Shown piece by piece: positions 1 to 11,480 of a DNA stretch of 64,000 nucleotides. Origin of the DNA: Sporosarcina beigongshangi (GTDB lineage: Bacteria; Actinomycetota; Actinomycetes; Actinomycetales; Micrococcaceae). The stretch covers positions 62,001 through 126,000 of the forward strand of contig NZ_JADHDY010000001.1 of the NCBI RefSeq assembly GCF_016820535.1, in the 5' to 3' direction. The notes under the pieces are model-generated. The model was given only the letters and a program-made list of their open reading frames with translations, was not told the origin of the DNA and made no database searches. The position numbers and the translations under genes were made by a program. The first letter of the stretch is position 1; the number at the start of each line of letters is the position of its first letter.

Positions 1-1
1 G

Positions 2-544
2 GGTTACTTTGGCCGCGACGACCTGACCGCAGAGAACTTTGTCGACGGCTGGTTCCGCACGGGAGACATTGGCGAGCTGGACAGCCAGGGGTTCCTGAAG
101 ATCACCGGGCGGAAAAAGGAAATCATCGTCACCGCCGGCGGCAAGAACGTTGTCCCTGCGCTGCTCGAAGACCAGATCCGCGCCGACGCAATCGTTTCCC
201 AGTGCCTGGTCATTGGCGAATCGCGGCCGTTCATCGCGGCCATCGTCACCCTCGACGAGGACGCCCTGCCCCAGTGGGGCAAGACACGCGGCCTCGCAGA
301 CGGCATCACCGTGGCGGAGGCTGCCGCGCACCCCACCGTGATCGCCGCCGTGCAGGCAGCCGTAACGAGGGCGAACTCCAGCGTCTCAGCAGCCGAGGCC
401 ATCAAGCAGTTCCGGATCGTCGAGACCGACTTCACGGAAACGTCCGGACACCTGACCCCGTCCCTGAAGGTCAAGCGCGCGCAGGTGCTCAAGGACTTTG
501 ACGCCGTGGTGGAGGAAATCTACCTGAGCAAAAAGCCGGCCTGA
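2..544 (+). CDS. Long-chain acyl-CoA synthetase, C-terminal fragment (5' end outside window)
   Basis: About 180 codons of the C-terminal part of an AMP-forming acyl-CoA ligase of the FadD15 type. These enzymes activate fatty acids with ATP and CoA for lipid synthesis or beta-oxidation. The reading frame is open from base 2. Visible hallmarks are the adenylate-forming motif GWFRTGDIG near residues 17-25, then the hinge and lysine-rich segment ITGRKKEIIV and the G-K-N triplet that follows. The ending KPA-stop is normal for the family. The gene converges on pyc and the two share a strong hairpin terminator. Exact chain-length preference cannot be told from this piece. Confidence 0.9.
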   Translation, partial: GYFGRDDLTAENFVDGWFRTGDIGELDSQGFLKITGRKKEIIVTAGGKNVVPALLEDQIRADAIVSQCLVIGESRPFIAAIVTLDEDALPQWGKTRGLADGITVAEAAAHPTVIAAVQAAVTRANSSVSAAEAIKQFRIVETDFTETSGHLTPSLKVKRAQVLKDFDAVVEEIYLSKKPA

Positions 545-555
545 CGCAGGGCAAC

Positions 556-599
556 AAAAGGGCGGCTGCCGCGGAAAGTTCCGCGGCAGCCGCCCTTTT
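556..599. terminator. Bidirectional intrinsic terminator between acyl-CoA ligase and pyc
   Basis: A near-perfect inverted repeat with 21-nt arms (556-576 and 579-599). Each arm is flanked outward by a run of four A or T, so it works as a hairpin plus U-run on either strand. It sits between two convergent stop codons (544 and 621), which fits shared termination. Confidence 0.92.
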
Positions 600-620
600 G
601 CATCCCAGCACACGGCAGGG

Positions 621-3600
621 CTAGGCGACAACCACGAGGAGGTCCCCGCCCTGCACCTGGGCAACCCCGCTCACGGCGAGGCGGGCCACGGTGCCGCCCA
701 CCGGCGTGGTGATGGAGGCTTCCATCTTCATGGCCTCGATGGTGGCCACCGTGGCACCGGCTTCGACCACGTCGCCGACGGCGACCTTGACGGAGACGGC
801 GCCGGCGAACGGTGCCGCGACCTGGCCGGCCACGGCCTCGTCTGCCTTCTCGGCGGCCTTGACGGTGCTTTCGATGCTGCGGTCGCGGACGGCGACGGGG
901 CGGCTTTGGCCGTTGAGCTTGGCAGTGACGGTGCGCATGCCCTTCTCGTCGGGCTCGGAGATGGTCTCGAGCTCGGCGATCAGTCGCACGCCCTTGCCCA
1001 GGGGCATGATGTGTTCCACGCCGCGGCGCAGGCCGAACAGGTAGTCGCGCGTGTCCAGGACGGAGACGTCGCCGTAGGTCTTGCGGACCTCCTCGAAGTC
1101 CTTCGTGGGGCCGGCAAACAACAGCCGGTTCAGCGCGGCGCGGCGGGTGGAGCTGTCACCGGCCAGCTGGGCGCTGTCATCGGCTGTGAGCGTGCCCATG
1201 CGTTCGACGACGGTTCGCCCCCGCAGTGCCTTGGTCCGGAACGGCTCGGGCCAGCCTCCGGGAGGGGTGCCCAGTTCGCCGCCGAGGAAGCCCACCACGG
1301 AATCCGGGATGTCGTAGTTCTGCGGGTTTTCCTCGAAGTCGGCGGGGTCGGCCTTGATGCCCACCAGGTGCAGGGCGAGGTCGCCCACCACCTTTGACGA
1401 CGGCGTGACCTTGACCAGGTGCCCCAGGATGCGGTCGGCGGCGGTGTACATGTCCTCGATTTCCTCGAAGCGCTCCCCCAGGCCCAGCGCGATGGCCTGC
1501 TGACGCAGGTTGGAGAGCTGGCCGCCGGGGATTTCATGCTGGTAGACGCGTCCCGTGGGCGAGGCCAGGCCCGACTCGAACGGGCTGTACAGGCGGCGTA
1601 CGGCCTCCCAGTACGGCTCGAGCGAGCTGATGGCGGCCAGGTCGATGCCGGTGTCGCGCTCCGTGTGCGCCAGGGCAGCCACCAGTGCGGAGGCCGATGG
1701 CTGGCTGGTGGTCCCGGACAGGGCGGCCGAGGCGACGTCAACGGCGTCGACCCCTGCATTGATGGCGGCCATCAGGGTGGCGAGCTGGCCGCCGGCGGTG
1801 TCGTGGGTGTGCAGGTGCACGGGCAGCTCGAAACGCTCGCGCAGGGCCGTGACCAGCTTGGCCGCGGCGGCGGGGCGGAGCACGCCGGCCATGTCCTTGA
1901 TGGCCAGGATGTGCGCGCCGGCGTCGACGATGCGCTGGGCCAGCTCCAGGTAGTAGTCGAGGGTGTAGATGTCTTCGGCCGGATCCAGGAGGTCGCCCGT
2001 GTAGCACAGGGCCACCTCGGCCACGGCGGTGCCGGTGGCGCGGACGGCCCTGATGGCAGGTTCCATCTGGTCCACGTCGTTGAGGGCATCGAAAATGCGG
2101 AAGATGTCGATGCCGCTGGCGGCGGCTTCTTGCACAAACGCATCGGTGACCTCGGCCGGGTACGGCGTGTATCCCACCGTGTTGCGCCCGCGCAGCAGCA
2201 TCTGCAGGCAGGTGTTGGGCAGGGCCTCGCGCAGCTGCGACAGGCGCTGCCACGGGTCCTCGCCGAGGAAGCGCAGTGCGACGTCGTAGGTGGCGCCGCC
2301 CCACGCTTCGACGGAGAGCAGCTGTGGGGTCAGCACTGACACGGCCGGGCCCGCGGCGAGAAGGTCGCGGGTGCGGACGCGGGTGGCCAGCAGCGACTGG
2401 TGGGCGTCACGGAAGGTGGTGTCCGTGACGGCGACGGCGGTCTGGGCGCGCAGGGCCGCCGCGAAGCCTTCCGGGCCGAGCTCTGCCAGTTGCTGGCGGG
2501 AGCCGGCCGGCGCCTGTGAAACATCCACCTCCGGCAGCTTGCGTGCCGGGTCTTCCAGGACCGTAAGTTCGCCGTGGGGCTTGTTGACGGTGGCCTCGGC
2601 GAGCCACGTCAGCAGCTTGGTGCCGCGGTCGGAGGACACGTGTGAGTTGAGCAGTTCCGGGCGTTCGTCGATGAAGGACGTGGCGACGTCGCCGGCGTTG
2701 AAGGCCGGGTCGGCCAGGACGGCCTGCAGGAAGGAGATGTTGGTGGACACGCCGCGGATGCGGAACTCCGCCAGGGCTCGGCGGGCGCGGGAGACGGCGG
2801 CCGGGTAGTCGCGGCCGCGGCAGGTGAGCTTGACCAGCATGGAGTCAAAGTGGGGGCTGATCTCGGCACCCGCGTAGATGGTGCCGCCGTCGAGCCTCAC
2901 CCCGGCACCGCCGGCCGAACGGTAGGTGGTGATCTTGCCGACGTCAGGGCGGAAGCCGTTGGCGGGGTCTTCAGTGGTGATGCGGCACTGCAGTGCCGCG
3001 CCCTTGACCTGGATGGTTTCCTGGCTCAGGCCGAGGTCCGCCAGGGTCTCGCCGGCCGCAATGCGCAGCTGTGCCTGGACAAGGTCGACGTCGGTGATCT
3101 CCTCCGTGACGGTGTGCTCCACCTGGATGCGCGGGTTCATCTCAATGAACACGTGCTGCCCGGCGCGCTCCCCCACGGTGTCCACGAGGAACTCGACGGT
3201 TCCGGCGTTGACGTAGCCCATGGCCTTGGCAAACTTGACGGCGTCGGCGTGCAGGGCCTTGCGGATGTTTTCATCCAGGTTGGGTGCCGGGGCGATCTCC
3301 ACCACCTTCTGGTGGCGGCGCTGCAGGGAGCAGTCGCGCTCAAACAGGTGGATGACGTTGCCCTCGTTGTCCGCGAGGACCTGGACCTCGATGTGGCGCG
3401 GGCGCAGCACTGCCTGCTCCAGGAACATGGTGGCGTCGCCGAACGCGGCGTCGGCTTCGCGCATGGCGGCCTTGAGCGCCTCTTCGAGGTCTTCAGGCCT
3501 TTCCACGCGGCGCATGCCGCGCCCGCCGCCGCCGGCCACGGCCTTGGCGAAGATGGGGAAGCCGATCTCGGCCGCCGCACCGAGGAGGTAGTCAAGGTCA

Positions 3601-4016
3601 TCGCTGGGCTCGCTTGATGCCAGCACGGGGATGCCGGCCTTGCGGGCAGCCTCGAGTGCGTGCACCTTGTTTCCGGTCAGTTCCAGCACTTCGGCGGGCG
3701 GGCCCACAAAGGTGATGCCGGCGTCGCGGGCAGCCCCGGCAAGTTCCGGGTTTTCCGACAGGAAGCCGTAGCCGGGGTAGATGGCGTCGGCCCCGGCCTC
3801 CTTCGCCACGCGGATGACCTCGGCAACGTCCAGGTATGCCCGGACCGGGTGGCCTTCCTCGCCAATGAGGTATGCCTCGTCAGCCTTCTGGCGGTGAATG
3901 GAGGTGCGGTCCTCGTAGGGGTACACGGCCACCGTCTTGGCACCAAGCTCGTAGCTGGCACGGAAGGCACGGATGGCAATTTCGCCGCGGTTGGCAACCA
4001 GAATTTTCGAAAACAT
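621..4016 (-). CDS. pyc: Pyruvate carboxylase
   Basis: Anaplerotic biotin enzyme making oxaloacetate from pyruvate, bicarbonate and ATP. The 1131-residue product is the usual full length. Order of domains: biotin carboxylase with ATP-grasp (opens with FSKILVANRGEIAIR; glycine-rich GGGGRGMR loop near residue 165), carboxyltransferase TIM barrel (starts VTDTTFRDAHQSL, metal-binding HLHTHDTAG), and the C-terminal biotinyl domain with EAMKME, the biotinylated lysine at about residue 1097. A start 21 codons upstream is open, but the chosen ATG has AGGAG four bases ahead of it and begins exactly where the family begins. It stands alone, downstream of gcvP with a 327-base gap. Confidence 0.97.
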   Translation of the reverse strand: MFSKILVANRGEIAIRAFRASYELGAKTVAVYPYEDRTSIHRQKADEAYLIGEEGHPVRAYLDVAEVIRVAKEAGADAIYPGYGFLSENPELAGAARDAGITFVGPPAEVLELTGNKVHALEAARKAGIPVLASSEPSDDLDYLLGAAAEIGFPIFAKAVAGGGGRGMRRVERPEDLEEALKAAMREADAAFGDATMFLEQAVLRPRHIEVQVLADNEGNVIHLFERDCSLQRRHQKVVEIAPAPNLDENIRKALHADAVKFAKAMGYVNAGTVEFLVDTVGERAGQHVFIEMNPRIQVEHTVTEEITDVDLVQAQLRIAAGETLADLGLSQETIQVKGAALQCRITTEDPANGFRPDVGKITTYRSAGGAGVRLDGGTIYAGAEISPHFDSMLVKLTCRGRDYPAAVSRARRALAEFRIRGVSTNISFLQAVLADPAFNAGDVATSFIDERPELLNSHVSSDRGTKLLTWLAEATVNKPHGELTVLEDPARKLPEVDVSQAPAGSRQQLAELGPEGFAAALRAQTAVAVTDTTFRDAHQSLLATRVRTRDLLAAGPAVSVLTPQLLSVEAWGGATYDVALRFLGEDPWQRLSQLREALPNTCLQMLLRGRNTVGYTPYPAEVTDAFVQEAAASGIDIFRIFDALNDVDQMEPAIRAVRATGTAVAEVALCYTGDLLDPAEDIYTLDYYLELAQRIVDAGAHILAIKDMAGVLRPAAAAKLVTALRERFELPVHLHTHDTAGGQLATLMAAINAGVDAVDVASAALSGTTSQPSASALVAALAHTERDTGIDLAAISSLEPYWEAVRRLYSPFESGLASPTGRVYQHEIPGGQLSNLRQQAIALGLGERFEEIEDMYTAADRILGHLVKVTPSSKVVGDLALHLVGIKADPADFEENPQNYDIPDSVVGFLGGELGTPPGGWPEPFRTKALRGRTVVERMGTLTADDSAQLAGDSSTRRAALNRLLFAGPTKDFEEVRKTYGDVSVLDTRDYLFGLRRGVEHIMPLGKGVRLIAELETISEPDEKGMRTVTAKLNGQSRPVAVRDRSIESTVKAAEKADEAVAGQVAAPFAGAVSVKVAVGDVVEAGATVATIEAMKMEASITTPVGGTVARLAVSGVAQVQGGDLLVVVA

Positions 4017-4343
4017 CTCACTCCTGTGTGAACGATGGGTTGCGTGCCGCCCGCCGGCTGGCGGCGCTGCGGCCCACAATCAAGGCATGGACCGGGCGTT
4101 CGGGCCGCCCGGTCCGGCGTTCTTGGCAAATGCCGGTTCCCGCATGGTGCGGACGCCAGCCGTGCCGCTGCCGGACCGGGCTCCCGTCCGCCCTGCCAGG
4201 GCTCGGATTTGTGCCAGTTTCGCCCTTGCAGGCACCTCTGGCCAAATCCTGTGGTTCGTGTCACACGGGCCGGCGTAACAAAACGCCGCCCGCGCCGTGT
4301 GCCCCGGCCGGCCTGGTGGAGGCCGGCCGGGGCGGGTCGTGCG
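4017..4343. other. Intergenic gap between gcvP and pyc
   Basis: No convincing gene. It must hold the pyc promoter on the minus strand, but no clear -35/-10 pair stands out. It contains the GC-rich hairpin at 4302-4332, described separately, close to the gcvP stop codon. Confidence 0.5.
4302..4332 (-). terminator. GC-rich hairpin just after gcvP (possible terminator)
   Basis: Perfect 13-bp arms (4302-4314 and 4320-4332) around a 5-nt loop, 12 bases past the gcvP stop codon. There is no immediate U-run on the minus strand, so termination at this site is likely but not proven. Confidence 0.5.
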
Positions 4344-7241
<2,898 letters not shown>

Positions 7242-7343
7242 GGGGTTCTCCAAGTCGCGAACGTTCCACAGCTATTGTATGTGTCAGAGCTAACGGCGGC
7301 GGCACATGTTTGAATCGGCAACGCAAAGGGTAATGGTTTCTCC

Positions 7344-8180
7344 GTGCAAGTAGTGAGCATCAGCAGCCTCAAGGGCGGCGTGGGCAAGACATCCGTAACG
7401 CTCGGCCTGGCCTCGGCAGCTTTGGCTGCGGGAATCCCCACCTTGGTGATAGACCTTGATCCGCACGCGGACGCCACCACCGGGCTGGCCGTCACGCCCC
7501 GCGATGAGTTTGACATCGGCCAGATGATCAAGGCTTCGCGCAAGGCAGACCTCGCCGCCAACATCGTCCCCAGCGGATGGCTTGCGGCGCATGAGGCCGA
7601 CGGCGCGACCCCGCCAACGCTCGATGTCGCCATGGGTTCTGCCTACAGCGGCATCTACGACCGCCCGGACCTGGGCAAGCGCGACCTGCGCCGGCTGGCG
7701 ACGATTCTCTCCAATGCCGACCGCGACGGTTCCGCACCGTACCAGCTGGTCCTGATTGATTGCCCGCCGTCGCTGAATGGCCTGACCCGGATGGCGTGGA
7801 CGGCCAGCAGCCGGGTGCTGCTCGTGGCCGAGCCCGGACTGTTCTCCGTGGCCGGAACCCAGCGCACCCTGCGCGCCATTGAACTGTTCCGCACCGAGTT
7901 TGCCCCGAGCCTTGTCCCGGCCGGCATCGTGGCCAACCGGGTCCGCCCCGGCTCCAGCGAGCATGCCTACCGGTTGAATGAAATGAAGACCATGTTTGGC
8001 GAGCTGCTGCTCTCCCCCACCATTCCCGAACAGGCCAACTGGCAGCAAATCCAGGGCGCCGCGCACCCGGTCCACCAGTGGCCCGGGGATTCCGCCAAGA
8101 ACGCCTCGGCACTGTTTGACCGGCTGCTGGATTCGGTGTTGAACCAGAACGCCACCCGCAGCCGCCTCTACCGCGGCTGA
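7344..8180 (+). CDS. ParA/MinD-family ATPase
   Basis: 278-residue deviant Walker ATPase. The P-loop KGGVGKTS is at residues 10-17, the switch I-type DLDPHADAT at about 37-45, and the hydrophobic DCPPSLNGL motif near 140. ParA-type proteins use ATP-dependent dimerisation on DNA or membrane to position cargo. No ParB partner or parS-like cluster is adjacent, so the cargo is unknown. It starts at GTG, the first in-frame codon giving the family start QVVSISSLKGG; the ribosome-binding site is weak. It is distinct from the second ParA at 24.8 kb. It converges on the MerR gene across a large palindrome. Confidence 0.85.
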   Translation: MQVVSISSLKGGVGKTSVTLGLASAALAAGIPTLVIDLDPHADATTGLAVTPRDEFDIGQMIKASRKADLAANIVPSGWLAAHEADGATPPTLDVAMGSAYSGIYDRPDLGKRDLRRLATILSNADRDGSAPYQLVLIDCPPSLNGLTRMAWTASSRVLLVAEPGLFSVAGTQRTLRAIELFRTEFAPSLVPAGIVANRVRPGSSEHAYRLNEMKTMFGELLLSPTIPEQANWQQIQGAAHPVHQWPGDSAKNASALFDRLLDSVLNQNATRSRLYRG

Positions 8181-8210
8181 GCCGCGGCCGGACGGCCGTT
8201 TTCACGCAAA

Positions 8211-8272
8211 ATGACACCGATCCCGCTTTCCGAGCCTGAGATTCAGGGGTCGGAAAGCGGGATCGGTGTCAT
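8211..8272. repeat. 62-nt near-perfect palindrome (23-bp arms) between convergent genes
   Basis: Arms 8211-8233 and 8250-8272 are exact reverse complements. The intervening 16 nt contain a second 5-bp hairpin (8235-8239 with 8243-8247) over a 3-nt tip. No U-run follows on either strand, so it is not a typical intrinsic terminator. It looks like an intergenic palindromic element of the REP/BIME kind. No second copy was noticed in this window. Confidence 0.8.
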
Positions 8273-8284
8273 TCTTGCGGAAAG

Positions 8285-8878
8285 TCAGGAGATCTTGCGT
8301 GCCTCTCGGCGCTTGCTCAGCTCGTCGTCGGGAAACGTCTGGACGGCGGCATGCTCGCTCGGCAGCGCAGCCAGGCTCCCCTCCACTTCGCGCCAGACGC
8401 GGCCCACGGCAATGCCAAACACGCCCTGGCCGCCCTGGACCAGGTCGATGACTTCATCGGCAGAGGTGCATTCGTAGACTGAGGCGCCGTCGCTCATGAG
8501 CGTAATTTGGGCCAGGTCCTCAACACCGCGTTCGCGCAGGTGTTCCACCGCTGACCGGATCTGCTGCAGGGACACTCCGGTGTCGAGCAGCCGCTTGACC
8601 ACCTTCAGCACAAGGATGTCGCGGAAACCGTAAAGGCGCTGGGAGCCAGATCCGGCCGCGCCGCGGACGGCGGGCTCCACGAGGCCGGTGCGGGCCCAGT
8701 AGTCGAGCTGGCGGTAGGTGATGCCCGCGGCCTTGCACGCGGTGGGGCCGCGGTAGCCGGCGTCCTCATCCAGAACTGGAAGGTCTTCGGTGAAGAGCAG
8801 GCCCTGCGCCCCGGCACCGATGGCAGCGCTCGGGACTGCGGCTGAGCCCAGCCCGCCGGTGTCACTCTTGGCACTCAC
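8285..8878 (-). CDS. MerR-family regulator, second of the gcvH cluster (Rv1830 type)
   Basis: 197-residue DNA-binding regulator. The MerR winged-helix region has YRQLDYWARTGLVEP and a wing with GSGSQRLYGFRDI, followed by a dimerisation helix and a C-terminal domain of about 90 residues. Start: the GTG at 8878 has a perfect AGGAGG seven bases before it; the longer open frame upstream is not expected to be translated. Position after bfn matches mycobacterial Rv1830 (a MerR protein linked to cell division control). The target genes are not known here. Two repeats of TAACGT-AA lie in the upstream gap. Confidence 0.88.
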   Translation of the reverse strand: MSAKSDTGGLGSAAVPSAAIGAGAQGLLFTEDLPVLDEDAGYRGPTACKAAGITYRQLDYWARTGLVEPAVRGAAGSGSQRLYGFRDILVLKVVKRLLDTGVSLQQIRSAVEHLRERGVEDLAQITLMSDGASVYECTSADEVIDLVQGGQGVFGIAVGRVWREVEGSLAALPSEHAAVQTFPDDELSKRREARKIS

Positions 8879-9020
8879 GTAGATCCTCCTGTTCACAGTC
8901 CCCCCGAACGGTTGCCTGCCGGGGAGCAACCAGGCAGTGCGCACAATGGGGAGGGCTGTTGGGGCCCTAACCTCCAGTGTGCCCGTGCCGGCCGAAGCAT
9001 GCAATGGGAAACTCAATACT

Positions 9021-9033
9021 TTGACGTTAGATC
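9021..9033 (-). promoter_or_regulatory. Candidate MerR box 1 (TAACGTCAA)
   Basis: On the minus strand this reads CTAACGTCAA. A second copy lies exactly 80 bases upstream (9101-9113), and a third reading TAACGTGAA is on the plus strand in the gcvH leader (11471-11479). The recurrence inside a cluster of two MerR genes suggests an operator; binding is not shown. Confidence 0.35.
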
Positions 9034-9100
9034 GGCGCAGGGACAAGGTCAAAGACATGCGCCCAACAATTTTGCCGTGTCGAAAGTTTCATCCTCAGGT

Positions 9101-9113
9101 TTAACGTTAGAGG
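9101..9113 (-). promoter_or_regulatory. Candidate MerR box 2 (TAACGTTAA)
   Basis: Minus-strand CTAACGTTAA, ten matching positions of the box at 9021-9033 except one base. It lies between the bfn stop codon and the MerR start. Confidence 0.35.
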
Positions 9114-9142
9114 CGGTTGAAAAATGCCGGAAAGACGGGCCT

Positions 9143-9652
9143 TTACTTCTCAAAGTCCTCAGGTTCAACGTCATTGAGGAATTCCCTGAATTGACGAACC
9201 TCACGTTCCTTGGCTTCGTCGTCGGATTCCGCCGAGGCGGTTTCGCCGCCGTCGTCATGGTCCGCAATGACCACGCCGGCCTCATTCACCATGTCCTCGG
9301 CGGCCCAGATGGGGCACTGGGCGCGCTGGGCGATGGCGATCGCATCCGAGGCGCGCGATCCCACCGTTGTTCCGTTGTCAAAAACGAGTTCGGCGAAGAA
9401 CACCGCGTCTTCGACCTTGGTCAGGTTTACCCGCACGATGGAGTGGCCCAGCGCCTTGACCACCCCGCACAGGAGGTCGTGTGTCAGCGGGCGCGGCGGC
9501 ACCACGCCCTGCTCGGCCAGGGCGATGGCCGTGGCTTCCGCGGCACCGATCCAGATGGGGATGTGCCGCTCACCGTTGATTTCCCGCAACAGGACCAGCG
9601 GCTGGTTGGTGGGCATTTCGATGCGCACGCCAACAATCTTGACCTCAATCAT
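9143..9652 (-). CDS. Bifunctional nuclease-family protein (BFN domain, DUF151)
   Basis: 169 residues. The BFN/DUF151 domain covers residues 1-130 with the family start MIEVKIVGVR, the IPIWIG and EATAIA segments and the SDAIAIA motif. The last 40 residues are acidic and charged. Homologues are called bifunctional nucleases, though the Mycobacterium member (Rv1829) has no settled role. Its ATG overlaps the TGA of the upstream MerR gene (ATGA), so the two are probably translationally coupled. Confidence 0.9.
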   Translation of the reverse strand: MIEVKIVGVRIEMPTNQPLVLLREINGERHIPIWIGAAEATAIALAEQGVVPPRPLTHDLLCGVVKALGHSIVRVNLTKVEDAVFFAELVFDNGTTVGSRASDAIAIAQRAQCPIWAAEDMVNEAGVVIADHDDGGETASAESDDEAKEREVRQFREFLNDVEPEDFEK

Positions 9653-10416
9653 GGCGCTTCCATCTGCTCGATCCGGGCATGCACAAGCGCACTGTGCAGG
9701 CCAAGGCAGAGTTCCGCTATTTCACGGGCCGCCTCGGCTGCGCGCATCGCCGAGATTCCGTCGCGCTTGGACGCCAGCGGACCCACGGCGCGCTCCACGA
9801 GACCAAATTCCCTGTCCGCCGCGGCCTGAAAGGGGCGCAGGTGGCGGGGTTCCAGGCCGTGGACGGCCAGTGCCGTGCATGCCTGGGCCACTTTCAGCGA
9901 GTGGTCGTCAAAGCTGCCCTCGTGGAGTTCCAGCAAGCCGTAGCTGAGCATGGTTTCATACAATTCCTCACTGGCGCCGGACTCGGTGCGCAGTTCGGCG
10001 GGTGTGAGGCGGCGCGTTCGGCTCTTGAGTTCCCTGGCCAGCTCCCCCGACACCATGCGCGGGGCGATGGAGACACCGGCGGGAAGGTTGGCCGGGGCCT
10101 GGCCCTTGTCAATGGCCTCCAGGTACTCGCCGATGACTTTGAGGGGCAGGTAGTGGTCCCGTTGGAGGGCCAGCACAAACCGCAGGCGCTCGACGTCGGA
10201 CTCCCGGAACTGGCGGTATCCGGCTGGTGTGCGCTGGGGGGCGATCAAGCCCTTTTCTTCATAAAAACGGATCTTGGATGCCGTCACCGTGGGGAAGTCC
10301 GTGCACAAGAGCGCCAGGACTTCGCCGATGTTGAGGACGGCGGCAGCGCCCGACCGCCGACTGGGGGTGTGAACATCCACCAGCCGGCGTCCGGCGCCGG
10401 AATTGATTGCTGCCAC
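9649..10416 (-). CDS. ftsR: MerR-family regulator, FtsR/Rv1828 type
   Basis: 255 residues. Helix-turn-helix near residues 28-45 (LNIGEVLALL), then KIRFYEEKGLI and the wing RTPAGYRQF that are standard for MerR proteins, followed by a helical dimerisation arm and a C-terminal domain. In Corynebacterium glutamicum the orthologue FtsR activates ftsZ; in Mycobacterium it is Rv1828. The symbol rests on that synteny (gcvH, garA, this gene, bfn, second MerR). GTG start seven bases after the FHA stop codon, with AAGGG ahead. Confidence 0.85.
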   Translation of the reverse strand: MAAINSGAGRRLVDVHTPSRRSGAAAVLNIGEVLALLCTDFPTVTASKIRFYEEKGLIAPQRTPAGYRQFRESDVERLRFVLALQRDHYLPLKVIGEYLEAIDKGQAPANLPAGVSIAPRMVSGELARELKSRTRRLTPAELRTESGASEELYETMLSYGLLELHEGSFDDHSLKVAQACTALAVHGLEPRHLRPFQAAADREFGLVERAVGPLASKRDGISAMRAAEAAREIAELCLGLHSALVHARIEQMEAP

Positions 10417-10423
10417 AGCGCCC

Positions 10424-10906
10424 TTAGGAGTCCGCTGCCGGGCCGTTGGCGCTGAAGTAGTAGGTCAGCCGGAACTTTCCGATCTGGACCTCATTGCCTG
10501 TCACCAGGCGCACCGAATCGACCCGGTCGCCGTTGACGTATGTGCCGTTGAGGCTGCCGGCATCGATCACTTCAAAGCCGCCGTCATACTTGATGAAGTT
10601 CACGTGGCGGCGCGAAACCGTCACGTCATCCAAGAAGATGTCGGCGTCGGGGTGCCGTCCGGCGGTGGTCACCTGACTGTCCAGCAGGAAGCGTGCACCT
10701 GCGTTGGGGCCCTGGTGGGCAATCAGCAGGGCCGACCCTGCGGGAAGCGAATTCACCGCATTTTGCTCATCCTGCGCCAGCACCGGGATTGACGTTGGCC
10801 CGGGCTGCACTGGAGGGAGCTGAATCGACGTGGTATCAGATGCACCGGGCTGATCCTGGGAGCTCGCCAGACCCTGCACCTCGGCGCCGTTACCCGTGTC
10901 AACCAT
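10424..10906 (-). CDS. garA: FHA-domain metabolic regulator (GarA/OdhI type)
   Basis: 160-residue phosphopeptide-binding protein. The FHA domain spans about residues 65-150 with the core GRHPDADIFL, SRRHV and NGTYVN motifs. The N-terminus carries SDTTS at residues 23-27, matching the ETTS threonine pair that serine/threonine kinases phosphorylate in GarA and OdhI. In those proteins phosphorylation makes the FHA fold back on itself and stops inhibition of 2-oxoglutarate dehydrogenase. Start ATG has a perfect AGGAGG. It sits directly downstream of gcvH, as in Mycobacterium. The role here is inferred from motif and synteny. Confidence 0.9.
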   Translation of the reverse strand: MVDTGNGAEVQGLASSQDQPGASDTTSIQLPPVQPGPTSIPVLAQDEQNAVNSLPAGSALLIAHQGPNAGARFLLDSQVTTAGRHPDADIFLDDVTVSRRHVNFIKYDGGFEVIDAGSLNGTYVNGDRVDSVRLVTGNEVQIGKFRLTYYFSANGPAADS

Positions 10907-11044
10907 TGGTACTCCTCCTTGCTGAGTTGTTGCCTGGGACGCGCTTGCGCCCAGTTGCGTATAATCTACGGGCCTCCGCTGGGAAAGCCCTGACCGGAAA
11001 CGGCAACAACGTGATGTGCGCCCCGGGCAAATCCTTGATTCCTA

Positions 11045-11431
11045 CTAGCCTACCTTTTCCTGGTAGTCGCCGGCGCTGAGCAGCGAGCCGTAGCTGGATG
11101 CATCGCTGAGCGTGATTTCCACGAGCCAGCCCTCACCGTAGGGATCGGAGTTGATGAGTGAGGGATCGGCATCCAGGGCTTCGTTCCGGGCCGTCACGGT
11201 TCCGGTCAGCGGCGCGTAGATGTCGCTGACACTCTTCGTGGACTCGACCTCGCCAACAACGGTGTCGGCGGTGACGTCCGTGCCGACCTCGGGCATCTGG
11301 ACGTACACAACGTCGCCCAGGGCGTCCTGGGCAAAGTCGGTGATGCCGACGCGGGCCACGCCCTCGGAGTTGGGGGCCGCAACCCACTCGTGCTCTGCGG
11401 TGTAGGACAGGTCTGCGGGAATGTTGCTCAT
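11045..11431 (-). CDS. gcvH: Glycine cleavage system H protein
   Basis: 128-residue lipoyl carrier protein that shuttles the aminomethyl group between P, T and L proteins. The lipoylated lysine is in EVESTKSVSD, residue 66 from the chosen ATG. A GTG three codons upstream is open, but the SD-like GAAAGG directly abuts it, so the ATG at 11431 is preferred. First gene of the gcvH - garA - MerR - bfn - MerR series; 138 bases separate it from garA. Confidence 0.96.
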   Translation of the reverse strand: MSNIPADLSYTAEHEWVAAPNSEGVARVGITDFAQDALGDVVYVQMPEVGTDVTADTVVGEVESTKSVSDIYAPLTGTVTARNEALDADPSLINSDPYGEGWLVEITLSDASSYGSLLSAGDYQEKVG

Positions 11432-11468
11432 TGTGCGCACCTTTCGGGGTTCATCGCTGCCGCGTGAA

Positions 11469-11480
11469 TGTAACGTGAAG
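11469..11480 (+). promoter_or_regulatory. Candidate MerR box 3 (TAACGTGAA) in the gcvH leader
   Basis: Plus-strand GTAACGTGAAG, 38 bases upstream of the gcvH start and resembling the boxes at 9021 and 9101. Confidence 0.3.

Noticed and set aside
1419-2339. 306-codon frame antisense to pyc
   Set aside because: Shadow of the pyruvate carboxylase gene.
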